Assembly: GCF_030718205.1 (NCBI RefSeq) | Contig: NZ_JAUZQF010000002.1 | Span: forward strand, 248,001 to 312,000 | Length of the DNA: 64,000 nt | DNA from: Nonomuraea turcica | GTDB lineage: Bacteria; Actinomycetota; Actinomycetes; Streptosporangiales; Streptosporangiaceae | Direction of reading: 5' to 3' | In this document: positions 1-8,130 of the stretch, one piece after another | Position numbering within the stretch: position 1 is the first letter of the stretch | How the letters are laid out: every line of letters begins with the position of its first letter | Made by a program: the position numbers and the translations under genes | The notes under the pieces: model-generated | What the model was told of the DNA's origin: nothing | Databases searched by the model: none | The model's input: the letters and a program-made list of their open reading frames with translations, nothing else

Positions 1-585
1 GCTGCCCGTGGGCTCGGCGGCCGGCTCGGTGGGCTCGTCCGACGGCTCCTTCGACGGGGAGTCGGACTGCCAAGGCGCCGTCGTGGGGACCGCCGTGCTC
101 GGCAGGGCGACGGAAGGCTTGGAGCCGGAGGCGTTGAGGTAGGAGACCGCGCCGACCGTGCCACCGGCCAGGAGGAGGAGGCCCAAGCCGATGGACAACC
201 CGATGATCAGCGTGCTGTTGCGCTTGGGCGGCAGACCGTAGTCGTACTGGTCCTGGAGCCTGCCGTACGGGTCGCCGTGGCCGTATTGGTGCTGCGAGCC
301 GTACTGGTTCTGCAGGACGTACGGGCTCTGGGCACCGCCGTAGAGGCTCTGCGGGTCCCCGTAGACGCTCGGGGGGTCGTAGGGGTTGTGCGGACCCTGC
401 GGGCCGGGTGACCCGAGTGCGCCATGCCGGCCCTGCTGACGGCCGAAGCCGTCCGGCGGGCCCCCTTGCCGCGGCTGGGGGCCATGTCCCGGCTGACCGT
501 ACCCGGGCCGGACGTGCTCCTGCGGTGCTCCCTGTGCCTGCGGACCCCACGGATCTTCCGGGGGAGGTTGTGGAGGGTATGCCAT
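1..585 (-). CDS. Pro/Gln/Tyr-rich single-pass membrane protein, C-terminus cut off by the window edge
   Basis: The frame is open from an ATG at 583-585 through to base 1, so only the first 195 codons are visible. The first ~125 residues are low complexity, rich in Pro, Gln, Gly and Tyr (opening MAYPPQPPPEDPWGP), and look disordered and cytoplasmic. One hydrophobic helix (around residues 133-153, core LIIGLSIGLGLLLLAGG) is followed by a Ser/Thr/Pro/Glu-rich stretch that would be outside the cell. This layout is common in actinobacterial DUF4352-like or septum-associated membrane proteins, but the diagnostic C-terminal domain is missing, so no function can be given. The overlapping frame on the same strand is Arg-rich and out of register with the codon bias. 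Confidence 0.75.
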   Translation of the reverse strand, partial: MAYPPQPPPEDPWGPQAQGAPQEHVRPGYGQPGHGPQPRQGGPPDGFGRQQGRHGALGSPGPQGPHNPYDPPSVYGDPQSLYGGAQSPYVLQNQYGSQHQYGHGDPYGRLQDQYDYGLPPKRNSTLIIGLSIGLGLLLLAGGTVGAVSYLNASGSKPSVALPSTAVPTTAPWQSDSPSKEPSDEPTEPAAEPTGS

Positions 586-726
586 TGCCCCATTGTGTGG
601 GGTTCCATCACCCTTGCTCCGGCCCCACCGCCATCCGGCATAGGAGTGAACCGGGCCTCCGCGCCCGTACGTACTAGACCAAGGCCTTCACCCTCCACGT
701 GCTCTCTGTGCTGCGGGAACAGGCCG

Positions 727-1821
727 TCAGCGGCGCCGCGGCTCCCAGGACTCGAGCCGCGCGCGGATCTCCTCGCGGACGGTACGGGACAGCGCGTCGT
801 GGCGGGCCTGGTCCATCAACGCGTCGAGGTGGACCCGCGCCCCCGACTCCGCCGACCGCACCGCCGCCTCGACCATGGCGAGGCTCATGATGTTGCGGGC
901 GATCGCCCCCGACGGCTCCACGCCCGTGCGCAGCGCCCCCACGAACTCCTCCAGCGCGCCGCCGATCTGCTCGTTGGCGCCCGGCGGCACGTCCGCCGCG
1001 CCGCTCACGCTGGAGGTGACGCGGTCCTCGCCGTCCCAGGTCGCGGCGCCCCCGGAGCCGGCCGCCCGCCACTGGCCGTTCCAGGACGTCTCCAGCCCGT
1101 CGGCGCACCAGGCGCCGGTGTACACGTAACGGGTGCCGTCGTCGAAGAGGAACGTCGCCGTCGCCGCGGCGTCGCCCCGGTACCAGCTCCAGGCGGGATT
1201 CCAGCTCTCGCAGCTGACCGAGACCGGCTCCGCGTCGAGCAGGTAGCGGGCGGCGTCGAAGGCGTGGATGGCCATGTCCACCAGCAGCGGTTGCTCCATC
1301 TCGTCGCGGAAGCCGCCGAAGCGCGGACCGCGGAAGAAGTCGGTGGTGAGCAGGCCGGGGGTGCCGAGCTCGGCAACCCGGCGCCGGTATTCCGCCAGGG
1401 CGGCGTAGTAGCGGCGCGACTGGCTGATCATCAGCAGCCGGCCGGTCGCCTCAGCGGCGGCGACCTGGACGACCGCCTCGGCCAGCGTCGGCGCGGCGGG
1501 CTTCTCGCACAGGACCGGGACCCCGGCGAACAGCGCCTCGACGTTCACCTCGCCGTGGGCGGCCGGGACGGTGACGTTCACGACGGCGTCCGGCTCGGTG
1601 GCCGCCAGCAGGCCGCCGAGCGAGACGTCCACCTTGGCGTCGGCGCCGACCGTGCGTACGGCCGCCTGCGCCCGATCGACGTCGAGGTCGGCCACCCCGA
1701 CGAGCTCGACGTCGTCGGACGCGGTCAGGGTACGCATCCAGGCCAGGCCCATCGCGCCTGCCCCGACCTGCACCACGCGGAGCGGGCGCGCCGGATCGGC
1801 GACGCGGGCGAAAGCGCTCAC
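727..1821 (-). CDS. Gfo/Idh/MocA family oxidoreductase (ThuB-like)
   Basis: This is a 364-residue cytoplasmic NAD(P)-dependent sugar dehydrogenase. The N-terminal Rossmann motif VGAGAMG is followed by an acidic VADLD segment that should bind the cofactor ribose, and the CEKPAA motif typical of Gfo/Idh/MocA enzymes is present. The GTG start at 1821 overlaps the stop of the ThuA gene by four bases (GTGA), which fixes both the start and the translational coupling. In rhizobial thu operons the ThuB partner of ThuA is a Gfo/Idh enzyme acting on trehalose-type disaccharides through 3-keto sugars. By position this gene is the equivalent, but its substrate is not shown by the sequence. Confidence 0.88.
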   Translation of the reverse strand: MSAFARVADPARPLRVVQVGAGAMGLAWMRTLTASDDVELVGVADLDVDRAQAAVRTVGADAKVDVSLGGLLAATEPDAVVNVTVPAAHGEVNVEALFAGVPVLCEKPAAPTLAEAVVQVAAAEATGRLLMISQSRRYYAALAEYRRRVAELGTPGLLTTDFFRGPRFGGFRDEMEQPLLVDMAIHAFDAARYLLDAEPVSVSCESWNPAWSWYRGDAAATATFLFDDGTRYVYTGAWCADGLETSWNGQWRAAGSGGAATWDGEDRVTSSVSGAADVPPGANEQIGGALEEFVGALRTGVEPSGAIARNIMSLAMVEAAVRSAESGARVHLDALMDQARHDALSRTVREEIRARLESWEPRRR

Positions 1822-2600
1822 TCGGCGTTCTCCTTGTTGTGCATCGCACCCTGGTAGCCGTGCCCGTTGAAGAAGTCGCCCATCTCGTAGCGCAGCAGGA
1901 TCGGCAGCTCGCGCCGGGACCGGTCGCCGACCGCCCACTCGACGCCATTGGCGATGACGTGCAGCACGTCCGGATGGTGATACACCGGATAGTCCTGGTC
2001 GCCGGGGCTGAAGTAGAAGATCTTGCCGTTGCCGCGCCGGAAGGTGCAGCCGCTGCGGAACACCTCGCCGCCGGTGAAGGAGCTGATGAAGATCAGCTCG
2101 TCGGGCTCAGGGATGTCGAACTGCTCGCCGTACATCTCCTGGGCGGGGATCTCGATGGGGTGGGGGATGCCACGGGCGATGGGGTGGGCCGGGTTCACCG
2201 TCCAGACCAGCTCGCGATCGTTGGCGCTGCGCCAGCGCAGCGTGCACGTGGTGCCCATGAGCTTGGTGAAGATCTTCGACCAGTGACCCGAGTGCAGCAC
2301 CACCAGGCCCATGCCCGACAGGACGTGCCGGTGCACCCGATCGACCACCTCATCGGACACCTCCGCGTGCGCGGCGTGGCCCCACCAGGTGAGCACGTCG
2401 GTCCCGGCGAGCACCTCCTCGGTCAGGCCGTGCTCGGGGTCGTCGAGCGTGGCCGTGGCGACGGTCGCCTTCTCCCCCAGCCAGCCCTCGATGCCGCGGC
2501 GGATGGCGTTGTGCATGCCGTCCGGATAGATCTTGGCCACACTGGGCTCGGCCTGCTCGTGCCGGTTCTCACCCCACACGGTGACGTGAAGAGGTCGCAT
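1818..2600 (-). CDS. ThuA domain protein (trehalose-utilisation type)
   Basis: The 260-residue protein is a cytoplasmic stand-alone ThuA domain of the class-I glutamine-amidotransferase-like fold. It starts [15 protein letters not shown] and contains the segments [18 protein letters not shown] and [15 protein letters not shown] that are typical of the family. The ATG at 2600 has a GAAAGGA ribosome site nine bases upstream; longer in-frame starts would run into the permease gene. It lies 26 bp after the permease and overlaps the oxidoreductase by four bases. ThuA proteins are linked to 3-keto-disaccharide metabolism, but their exact reaction is poorly defined. A much larger secreted ThuA protein is encoded at 53420-57982. 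Confidence 0.9.
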   Translation of the reverse strand: MRPLHVTVWGENRHEQAEPSVAKIYPDGMHNAIRRGIEGWLGEKATVATATLDDPEHGLTEEVLAGTDVLTWWGHAAHAEVSDEVVDRVHRHVLSGMGLVVLHSGHWSKIFTKLMGTTCTLRWRSANDRELVWTVNPAHPIARGIPHPIEIPAQEMYGEQFDIPEPDELIFISSFTGGEVFRSGCTFRRGNGKIFYFSPGDQDYPVYHHPDVLHVIANGVEWAVGDRSRRELPILLRYEMGDFFNGHGYQGAMHNKENAE

Positions 2601-2626
2601 GATGACGTGTCCTTTCTTCAAGGGAT

Positions 2627-3445
2627 TCACTTGACGGCGCCGCTGACGGCGCCTGCCGCGATGTAGCGCTGGGCGAAGATCAGCAGCAGGGCCGCCGGGA
2701 CGGAGGCGAGCACCGCGGTCGCCATGACGGCGCTCCAGTCCTGGGTGTTCGCGCTGATGTAGTCGTAGATGCCCAGGGTGATGGGCCGCACCTCGGGGGT
2801 GCTGGTCAGGGTCAGGGCGAAGAGGAAGTCGCTCCACGCCGACAGGAAGGTGAACAGCGCGGCGGTCACGATCGCGTTCTTGCTGATCGGTACGACGATC
2901 GAGAGGAACGCCCGCAGGTTGCCCGCCCCGTCCACCATCGCGGCCTCCACGAGCGCCCCGGGAATGGCGCCCATGAACGCGCGGATGAGCAGCACGGCGA
3001 ACGGGATGCCCGCGGCGGTGTTGGCGAGGATCAGGCCGAGGACGTTGTTGATCAGGAAGAGCGAGTTGAAGAGGGGGTAGAGCGCGTTGGCGATGACCAT
3101 GACGGGGATCATCTGCGTGATCAGCAACACCAGCAGGAACACGCTGCTGCCCCGGGTACGGAAGCGCGCCAGGCCGTAGGCGGCGGGCGTGGCGATGACC
3201 AGGGTCAGCACGACCGTTCCCAGGGCGACGATCAGGCTGGTGACGAAGTTCGGGCCCTGTTCCTCCAGGGCCTGCGCATATCCGGAGAACGTCGCGTTGA
3301 GCGGGAGGAATTCGGTGGAGGCGGCGCCGGAATCCGCCTGCAGGCTGCTGTTGAGCATCCAGTAGACGGGGAAGATCATCACGGCGAGGAAGAAGATGCC
3401 CAGCACCGTCATGGGCAGCCGGCGGACGGTCGATGACGTGTTCAC
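2627..3445 (-). CDS. Carbohydrate ABC transporter permease (MalG/ThuG type)
   Basis: This is a 272-residue inner-membrane permease of the CUT1 class with about six hydrophobic helices. The cytoplasmic [14 protein letters not shown] stretch matches the EAA loop that contacts the ATPase. The GTG start at 3445 overlaps the stop of the partner permease (GTGA), so the two are co-translated. It ends with a short basic tail ([12 protein letters not shown]) usual for MalG-like subunits. No ATPase gene is present in this operon, so a shared MsiK-type ATPase encoded elsewhere is the likely energiser. Confidence 0.92.
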   Translation of the reverse strand: MNTSSTVRRLPMTVLGIFFLAVMIFPVYWMLNSSLQADSGAASTEFLPLNATFSGYAQALEEQGPNFVTSLIVALGTVVLTLVIATPAAYGLARFRTRGSSVFLLVLLITQMIPVMVIANALYPLFNSLFLINNVLGLILANTAAGIPFAVLLIRAFMGAIPGALVEAAMVDGAGNLRAFLSIVVPISKNAIVTAALFTFLSAWSDFLFALTLTSTPEVRPITLGIYDYISANTQDWSAVMATAVLASVPAALLLIFAQRYIAAGAVSGAVK

Positions 3446-4392
3446 TCGTGGGCCTCCCGCCGGGAGATGAAGAGGTAGACCATGGCGAAGACGAGCGACA
3501 CCACGATGAGGACGTTGCTGATCGCGGCGCCTTCCCCGAAGTTGAACTCGACGAACGACTTGTTGTAGGCGTTCGTCGCCAGGGTCTGAGTGGAGTTGGC
3601 CGGGCCGCCGCCGGTCAGGCCGAGGATGATGTCGACGACCTTGAGCGTGTAGACGACGCCGAGCACCAGGACGACGCTGACCACGGATCTGATGCTCGGC
3701 CAGGTGATGTGCCTGAACGCCTTCCACCCGACTGCGCCGTCCAGCGATCCCGCCTCATACAGCTCGCGCGGAACCGCCTGCAGACCGCTGTAGAGGATCG
3801 CGACGTTGAACGGTATCCCGAGCCAGATGTTCACGCCGATGACCCCGATGAGCGCGAGGGTCGGATCGACCAGCCACGGGACCGGATCGACGCCGAACAG
3901 GCCGAGAAACTGGTTGAGGACGCCGCTCTCCTGGTCGAGCATCCACTTCCACACCGCGCTGGAGGCGATCAAGGGCAGCAGCCACGGCAGCAGCAACAAC
4001 GACCGCAGGAAACCGCTCAACGGGAAGGTGCGCTTGAAGAACAGCGCCAGGGCCAGCCCGATCACGAACTGGAACGAGATCGACCCGATCGTGAACAGCG
4101 CCGTGTTCACCAGGGTCGTGGTGAACAGGCGGCTGGAGAAGGTCGTCACGTAGTTGGCCAGGCCGACCCAGGGCGCCTCGCCGCTGTAGAAGGTCGAGAC
4201 CCCGTACTCCTGGAAACCCATGACGATGTTCTGGACGATCGGGTATCCGAAGAAGAACGCGACGAACAGGATGGCGGGCAGGCAGAACAGCCACTGCGCG
4301 TGCCGCCGGAACAGGCGCATCCATGCCGCCTTGCGGCCCAGCCTGCCGAGCGAGTCTCCTGCGGCGGTGATGCTGAGGTTGGCTGACGTCAT
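3442..4392 (-). CDS. Sugar ABC transporter permease (MalF/ThuF type)
   Basis: This is a 316-residue CUT1 permease with a cytoplasmic N-terminus (about 30 residues) and roughly six transmembrane helices, the first being [19 protein letters not shown]. The loop [17 protein letters not shown] is the EAA motif. The ATG at 4392 has a strong AAAGGAG ribosome site seven bases upstream. It lies 69 bp after the binding-protein gene; a small hairpin in that gap may lower expression of the membrane subunits relative to the binding protein. Confidence 0.92.
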   Translation of the reverse strand: MTSANLSITAAGDSLGRLGRKAAWMRLFRRHAQWLFCLPAILFVAFFFGYPIVQNIVMGFQEYGVSTFYSGEAPWVGLANYVTTFSSRLFTTTLVNTALFTIGSISFQFVIGLALALFFKRTFPLSGFLRSLLLLPWLLPLIASSAVWKWMLDQESGVLNQFLGLFGVDPVPWLVDPTLALIGVIGVNIWLGIPFNVAILYSGLQAVPRELYEAGSLDGAVGWKAFRHITWPSIRSVVSVVLVLGVVYTLKVVDIILGLTGGGPANSTQTLATNAYNKSFVEFNFGEGAAISNVLIVVSLVFAMVYLFISRREAHE

Positions 4393-4414
4393 GAGCCACT
4401 CCTTTCGATGAAGA

Positions 4415-4436
4415 CCGAGGAGCCCGCGTGCCTCGG
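4415..4436 (-). other. Small intercistronic hairpin between binding protein and permeases
   Basis: CCGAGG at 4415-4420 is complementary to CCTCGG at 4431-4436 with a 10-base loop. Such stems between a binding-protein gene and its permease genes often stabilise the upstream message. The stem is only 6 bp, so this is a weak call. Confidence 0.3.
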
Positions 4437-4461
4437 GACGGGCCGCCTCGTTGTCGAGTGG

Positions 4462-5694
4462 CTACTCGCCCTGTGCCTGCCGCAGTGCTTCGGCCGGTGT
4501 GGCCAGACCCGTCAGCGCGATCTGCACAGCGTTGTAGATCTTCGTGGCCGCCTTGGGCCAGTCAGGCCCGAGAATCCCGGTGCGCGAGCGCGCGTTCCGC
4601 ACGGCGCCGACGAACGGCATGACCGTCTGGCTGGACTCCCCGAACTTCTGCGCGACGCCCGGGTCCGCCGGGATGTTCTGCCTGACCTCGGCCGACTGGA
4701 GCTGGCTCGCCGATGAGACGAGACATTTCACGAACTGCCCGCTCTTGGCCATCTTGGCCTTGTCGCCGGTCCGCGGCACCGTGAACATCTCACCACCGAG
4801 CGGGGCCACCGGGTCCTGCGACGCCACCCGCGTGGGGACCGTGAACGTGCCCCAGTTCACGTCCTTCTGCTCGTTGAGCGTGGGGATCTGCCATGGGCCG
4901 TTGACCACCATCGCGGCCTTCCCCGCGATGAACTGGTCGATCACGTCGTCCTGGCTCCAGATGACCGAACTCTTGGACATGGACCCGTCGTTCTGCAGGT
5001 CGACGAGGAGCTGCAGCGCCTGCGCGGTCTCCGGAGTCGTGATGTCCTCCTCCGAGCCGCCGTTGCTCCACATGAACGGCAGGAACTGCCACGTCCCCTC
5101 GTAGGTGTTGATGTTGCTCATCGCGAAGCCGTAACGGTCCTGCGTGGTCAGCTTCTTCGCGGTCGCACGCAGCTCGTCCCACGTCTTGGGAGGTGAGGTG
5201 ATGCCGGCGGCCTGGAACAGGTCCTTGTTGTAGAAGATGACGAGGGTGTTCACGGCGGGGGCGAGGCCGTACAGCTTTCCCTCGTACGTGCCGGCCTTCA
5301 CGACGGATGGCACCAGGCCCTCTCCGCTCACGCCGTAGTCGGTCAGCGGTGCGAGCGCGCCGGAGGCGGCTATCTGCTGCCCGTCGGGGTTGTCGAGCAT
5401 CAGCACGTCGGGAAGGGTGCGCGAGGAGCTCTGCTGAAGCACCTTGGGGATCAGCCCCGGCCCTGGGATGTGGTTGATCTCGATGTCGACGCCGAGGCTC
5501 TTCGCGCACGCGTGGTAGATCGGATCATGCGCCTCGTCGTAATAGTCCTGGATCGTCAATGTGTTCTTCGCTTGAGCGTCGGCAGCACCCGCTCCGCCGC
5601 ATCCGGTCAGGGCGGTCAGGGTGAGGGGGAGGAGGGCCGCTGCCGCGACAGTCACTTTGGGCGCCTTACCGCGGCGCTTCCGTGCTGTCTCCAT
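4462..5694 (-). CDS. Extracellular solute-binding lipoprotein (ThuE-like, CUT1)
   Basis: This is a 410-residue sugar-binding lipoprotein. The leader is KRRGKAPK, then a hydrophobic core, then the lipobox LTGC at about residues 29-32, so the mature protein is lipid-anchored outside the membrane. The fold is the SBP_bac_1 type used by CUT1 importers (IFYNKDLFQAAGI and the later FIAGKAAMVVNGPW segment are typical). The ATG at 5694 follows an AAGGAG ribosome site. It is the first gene of the thu-like operon and faces the divergent LacI gene across a 382-bp control region. The substrate is unknown; trehalose or another disaccharide is suggested only by the ThuA/Gfo neighbours. Confidence 0.92.
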   Translation of the reverse strand: METARKRRGKAPKVTVAAAALLPLTLTALTGCGGAGAADAQAKNTLTIQDYYDEAHDPIYHACAKSLGVDIEINHIPGPGLIPKVLQQSSSRTLPDVLMLDNPDGQQIAASGALAPLTDYGVSGEGLVPSVVKAGTYEGKLYGLAPAVNTLVIFYNKDLFQAAGITSPPKTWDELRATAKKLTTQDRYGFAMSNINTYEGTWQFLPFMWSNGGSEEDITTPETAQALQLLVDLQNDGSMSKSSVIWSQDDVIDQFIAGKAAMVVNGPWQIPTLNEQKDVNWGTFTVPTRVASQDPVAPLGGEMFTVPRTGDKAKMAKSGQFVKCLVSSASQLQSAEVRQNIPADPGVAQKFGESSQTVMPFVGAVRNARSRTGILGPDWPKAATKIYNAVQIALTGLATPAEALRQAQGE

Positions 5695-5915
5695 GAGAGA
5701 AGTACTCCTTCTGCGGAACCGGAATGCATCCGGCGTATCCGTGCATGACCGCCTCCTCGACGGTGCACGGCGGGTGGGGGCTTTTCATCGAGTCGGACCA
5801 CGGAGTCAACGCTGGAAATGGGTCATGTAGGGTCACGGCGGCCCGTCCGCCTGCGCTTTCACGGCACGAGCGGAAGGGGGCCCGCATCGCTCCGGGCTAT
5901 GGACACTGATCAATC

Positions 5916-5927
5916 AAACCGCTTAAC
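5916..5927. promoter_or_regulatory. LacI-type operator, site 1
   Basis: The 12-mer AAACCGCTTAAC contains AACCGCTT, which fits the AANCGNTT core found in many LacI-family operators. Its exact reverse complement occurs at 5982-5993, 68 bp away centre to centre. This lies in the 382-bp region 5695-6076 between the binding-protein gene and lacI; the rest of that gap holds only the two promoters. The divergent LacI regulator is the obvious binder. Confidence 0.6.
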
Positions 5928-5981
5928 CGGCTGGTGCTTGTGAAGTATGTTGCGCCGATCGTCAGGCAATGTCAACAAGAA

Positions 5982-5993
5982 GTTAAGCGGTTT
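5982..5993. promoter_or_regulatory. LacI-type operator, site 2, near the lacI promoter
   Basis: GTTAAGCGGTTT is the exact reverse complement of site 1 and contains AAGCGGTT (AANCGNTT core). A -10-like TATAGT lies at 6011-6016, so this site sits about where the -35 region of the rightward lacI promoter would be. That position predicts autorepression. Looping between the two sites is possible. Confidence 0.6.
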
Positions 5994-6076
5994 TACGAAG
6001 GCCCTTGGGATATAGTCGCAGTGCCTCGCGAGTTTCTCCCATCTCGCGCGCCCTCAGCAGCCGGGAGGCGGCACCC

Positions 6077-7087
6077 ATGGTCACGATGCGCGACGTCGCC
6101 CAGCGTGCGAACGTCTCCATCGCCACGGTCTCCTTCGTCATCAACGGCACCAAGCCCGTCGCGCCGGAGACCCGGGCCCGCATCGAAGCGGCCATCGAAG
6201 AGCTGGACTACCGGCGAAACGTCGTCGCCCGCGCCCTGGCCAGCTCCCGCACGCGCATCCTCGCGCTGCTGCACCCGGACTTCGAGGCCCGGCCCAACGC
6301 GACCGTGATCCAGTTCGTCATGAGCGCCGCGCACGGCGCCCGCGAGCGCGGCTACGACCTCGTGCTGTGGCCGGTGAACGCCGACGAGCAGATGTCGCAC
6401 CTGCTCGCCGGCGGCCTCGTCGATGGGGCGCTGCTCATGGAGGTGCAGATCCACGACTCCCGCGTCGACCGGCTCATCGCCTCGCGACTCCCGTTCACGC
6501 TGATCGGCCGGACCGACAACGACGACCTGCCGTTCGTCGACATCGATTTCACCACCACGATGGACCAGGCGGTCGAGCATCTCCGCTCGTTCGGCCACGA
6601 GCGCATCGCGCTGATCATCCAGCGGACGAAGGCGGCAAACGAGCCCGGCCGGATCATGCGGGCTGAGGCCGCCTACCTCGACACGATGGCGGCGCTCGGC
6701 CGTCCGCCCGTCGTCCTCCCGGTGGAAGGCACCTCGGCCGGCGGCAGGGAGGCCGCGCGCATCCTGCACGACGACCACCCGGACACGACGGCCGTGATCC
6801 TCGTGAACGAGGGGGCCTCGGCGGGGCTCGTCAAAGGCACGCGCGCACTCGGCCGCACCGTGCCGGACGATCTTTCCATCATCATGGCGTCGACCACACG
6901 CGAGCTCGGCGAGATGATCGAGCCGTCCCTGACGGTCATGGCGGCACCGGCTCCCCAGCTCGGCCGCCTCGCCGCGGACGCGCTGATCGACCAGCTCGAA
7001 GGGGTCCAGGACAGCCCGCCGCACATCCTCATCCCCTGCACCCTGGTGCCGGGCCAGTCCGTGGGCCCCGCGCCGCTCCGCCCCTGA
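6077..7087 (+). CDS. LacI-family transcriptional repressor of the thu-like operon
   Basis: This is a 336-residue repressor. The N-terminal helix-turn-helix and hinge are clear (VTMRDVAQRANVSIATVSFV, then a TRARIEAAIEELDYRRN hinge region), followed by a periplasmic-binding-protein-like sensor domain for a sugar. The ATG at 6077 has a GGGAGG ribosome site eight bases upstream; an earlier in-frame start at 6005 would add 24 residues before the HTH, which the family does not have. It is divergent from the ABC/ThuA operon, and two matching operators lie in the shared control region, so it most likely represses both units until its sugar is present. Confidence 0.92.
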   Translation: MVTMRDVAQRANVSIATVSFVINGTKPVAPETRARIEAAIEELDYRRNVVARALASSRTRILALLHPDFEARPNATVIQFVMSAAHGARERGYDLVLWPVNADEQMSHLLAGGLVDGALLMEVQIHDSRVDRLIASRLPFTLIGRTDNDDLPFVDIDFTTTMDQAVEHLRSFGHERIALIIQRTKAANEPGRIMRAEAAYLDTMAALGRPPVVLPVEGTSAGGREAARILHDDHPDTTAVILVNEGASAGLVKGTRALGRTVPDDLSIIMASTTRELGEMIEPSLTVMAAPAPQLGRLAADALIDQLEGVQDSPPHILIPCTLVPGQSVGPAPLRP

Positions 7088-7156
7088 CGTGCGGACCCCG
7101 GGACGCTTTCACGTTCGTTGAAGGATGACGCCGGACCGCCCCGCCTGCCCGGCGGC

Positions 7157-8002
7157 TTACGCGTCCTTCAGCACGGTTTCGATGAACCGGTGGGCCGGCT
7201 TGGCCAGCAGGTCGTGCAGTTCGAAGAAGGTCTCGGCGGCTTTCACGCCGTTCCAGTCCGCGGGCAGCACCTCAGCGGGAAGCCCCGGGTCGGAGTACGG
7301 CAGCCGGCGCCAGTCCGTGAGGGCGCTGACGTGGTCGGCGAACGCCTGGGCGGGGTCCAGGGTCTTGCGATCGCGATAGCTGTCCAGCACAGGGCCGTAC
7401 TGAGCCAGGAACTCGTCGTACAGACGCTGCAGGCGAGACAGGTCCCACCAGCCCGGGATCTGCTCCCTGATGTCGGTGAACGCCAGATGGTGGGCTTGGA
7501 AGAGATTGACGTAAGCACTCAGCCCGTAGCGCTCGAGGGCGTCTCGCGTTTCGTCGAGCAGATGGGCGGGCGCGATCCAGACTCCCGCGGCGACCGTGCC
7601 GAAACCGAGCCAGGACAGCCGGGAGCGCAACTGGTGCCGCTTGTCGCGTTCGGTTTCCGGCACGCTGAAGATGGCCAGCAGCCACCCTTCACTGGAGGTC
7701 GCCTGTCGCCGCTCGAAGATGCGCCGGTCACCCTCGCGCAGGATCTGGTAGGCCTCCTCGGTGAGCGCGTATCCGGCCGTCCCGTCGACCTTGGCGGCGG
7801 CCAGGAGGCCGCGCCGCTTGAGACGGAAGATCGCCGAACGGACGGACGGCGCGTCCACGCCGCAGCGGGCGAGCAGCTTGATGACCGAGGCGACGCTCAT
7901 CCAGCCGCCCACTTCGCGCGCGTAGAGGCCATAGACGGTGACGATCAGAGCACGGGGCTTCTGGCCCTTTCCATTGGCTTCGTCGTCTTCGTTGGCCACC
8001 AT
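7157..8002 (-). CDS. PaaX-family transcriptional regulator
   Basis: This is a 281-residue regulator of the PaaX family, which controls aromatic acyl-CoA pathways such as phenylacetyl-CoA degradation. The N-terminal winged helix (around residues 20-85, including GVDAPSVRSAIFRLKRRGL) is followed by the PaaX central and C-terminal domains (EGWLLAIFSVPETERDKRHQLRSRLSWLG is split here as EGWLLAIFSVPE and RSRLSWLGFG, then PGWWDLSRL). The ATG at 8002 has an AGAGG site upstream. It lies beside and in the same direction as the acyl-CoA monooxygenase, so it is the best candidate to bind the shared 27-bp sites at 10531, 11072 and 12511. A weaker related sequence (ACGGTTTTCATC, 8068-8079) lies in its own 128-bp upstream gap. 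Confidence 0.9.
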   Translation of the reverse strand: MVANEDDEANGKGQKPRALIVTVYGLYAREVGGWMSVASVIKLLARCGVDAPSVRSAIFRLKRRGLLAAAKVDGTAGYALTEEAYQILREGDRRIFERRQATSSEGWLLAIFSVPETERDKRHQLRSRLSWLGFGTVAAGVWIAPAHLLDETRDALERYGLSAYVNLFQAHHLAFTDIREQIPGWWDLSRLQRLYDEFLAQYGPVLDSYRDRKTLDPAQAFADHVSALTDWRRLPYSDPGLPAEVLPADWNGVKAAETFFELHDLLAKPAHRFIETVLKDA

Positions 8003-8130
8003 GGTGCACCTCTTGCGCGCTCACGGACGCACTCCGGCGGATGGCGTGCTCCCTACCCGGCATCAAACGGTTTTCATCGTACCGACTCCCCACAGCCCGA
8101 CCGAGGTCACTATCCGCTGCGCGGCACCGT

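Noticed and set aside
424..1857. A 477-codon plus-strand frame over the Gfo/Idh gene
   Set aside because: Composition is that of an antisense shadow, and the opposite strand encodes a clear dehydrogenase with a coupled start.
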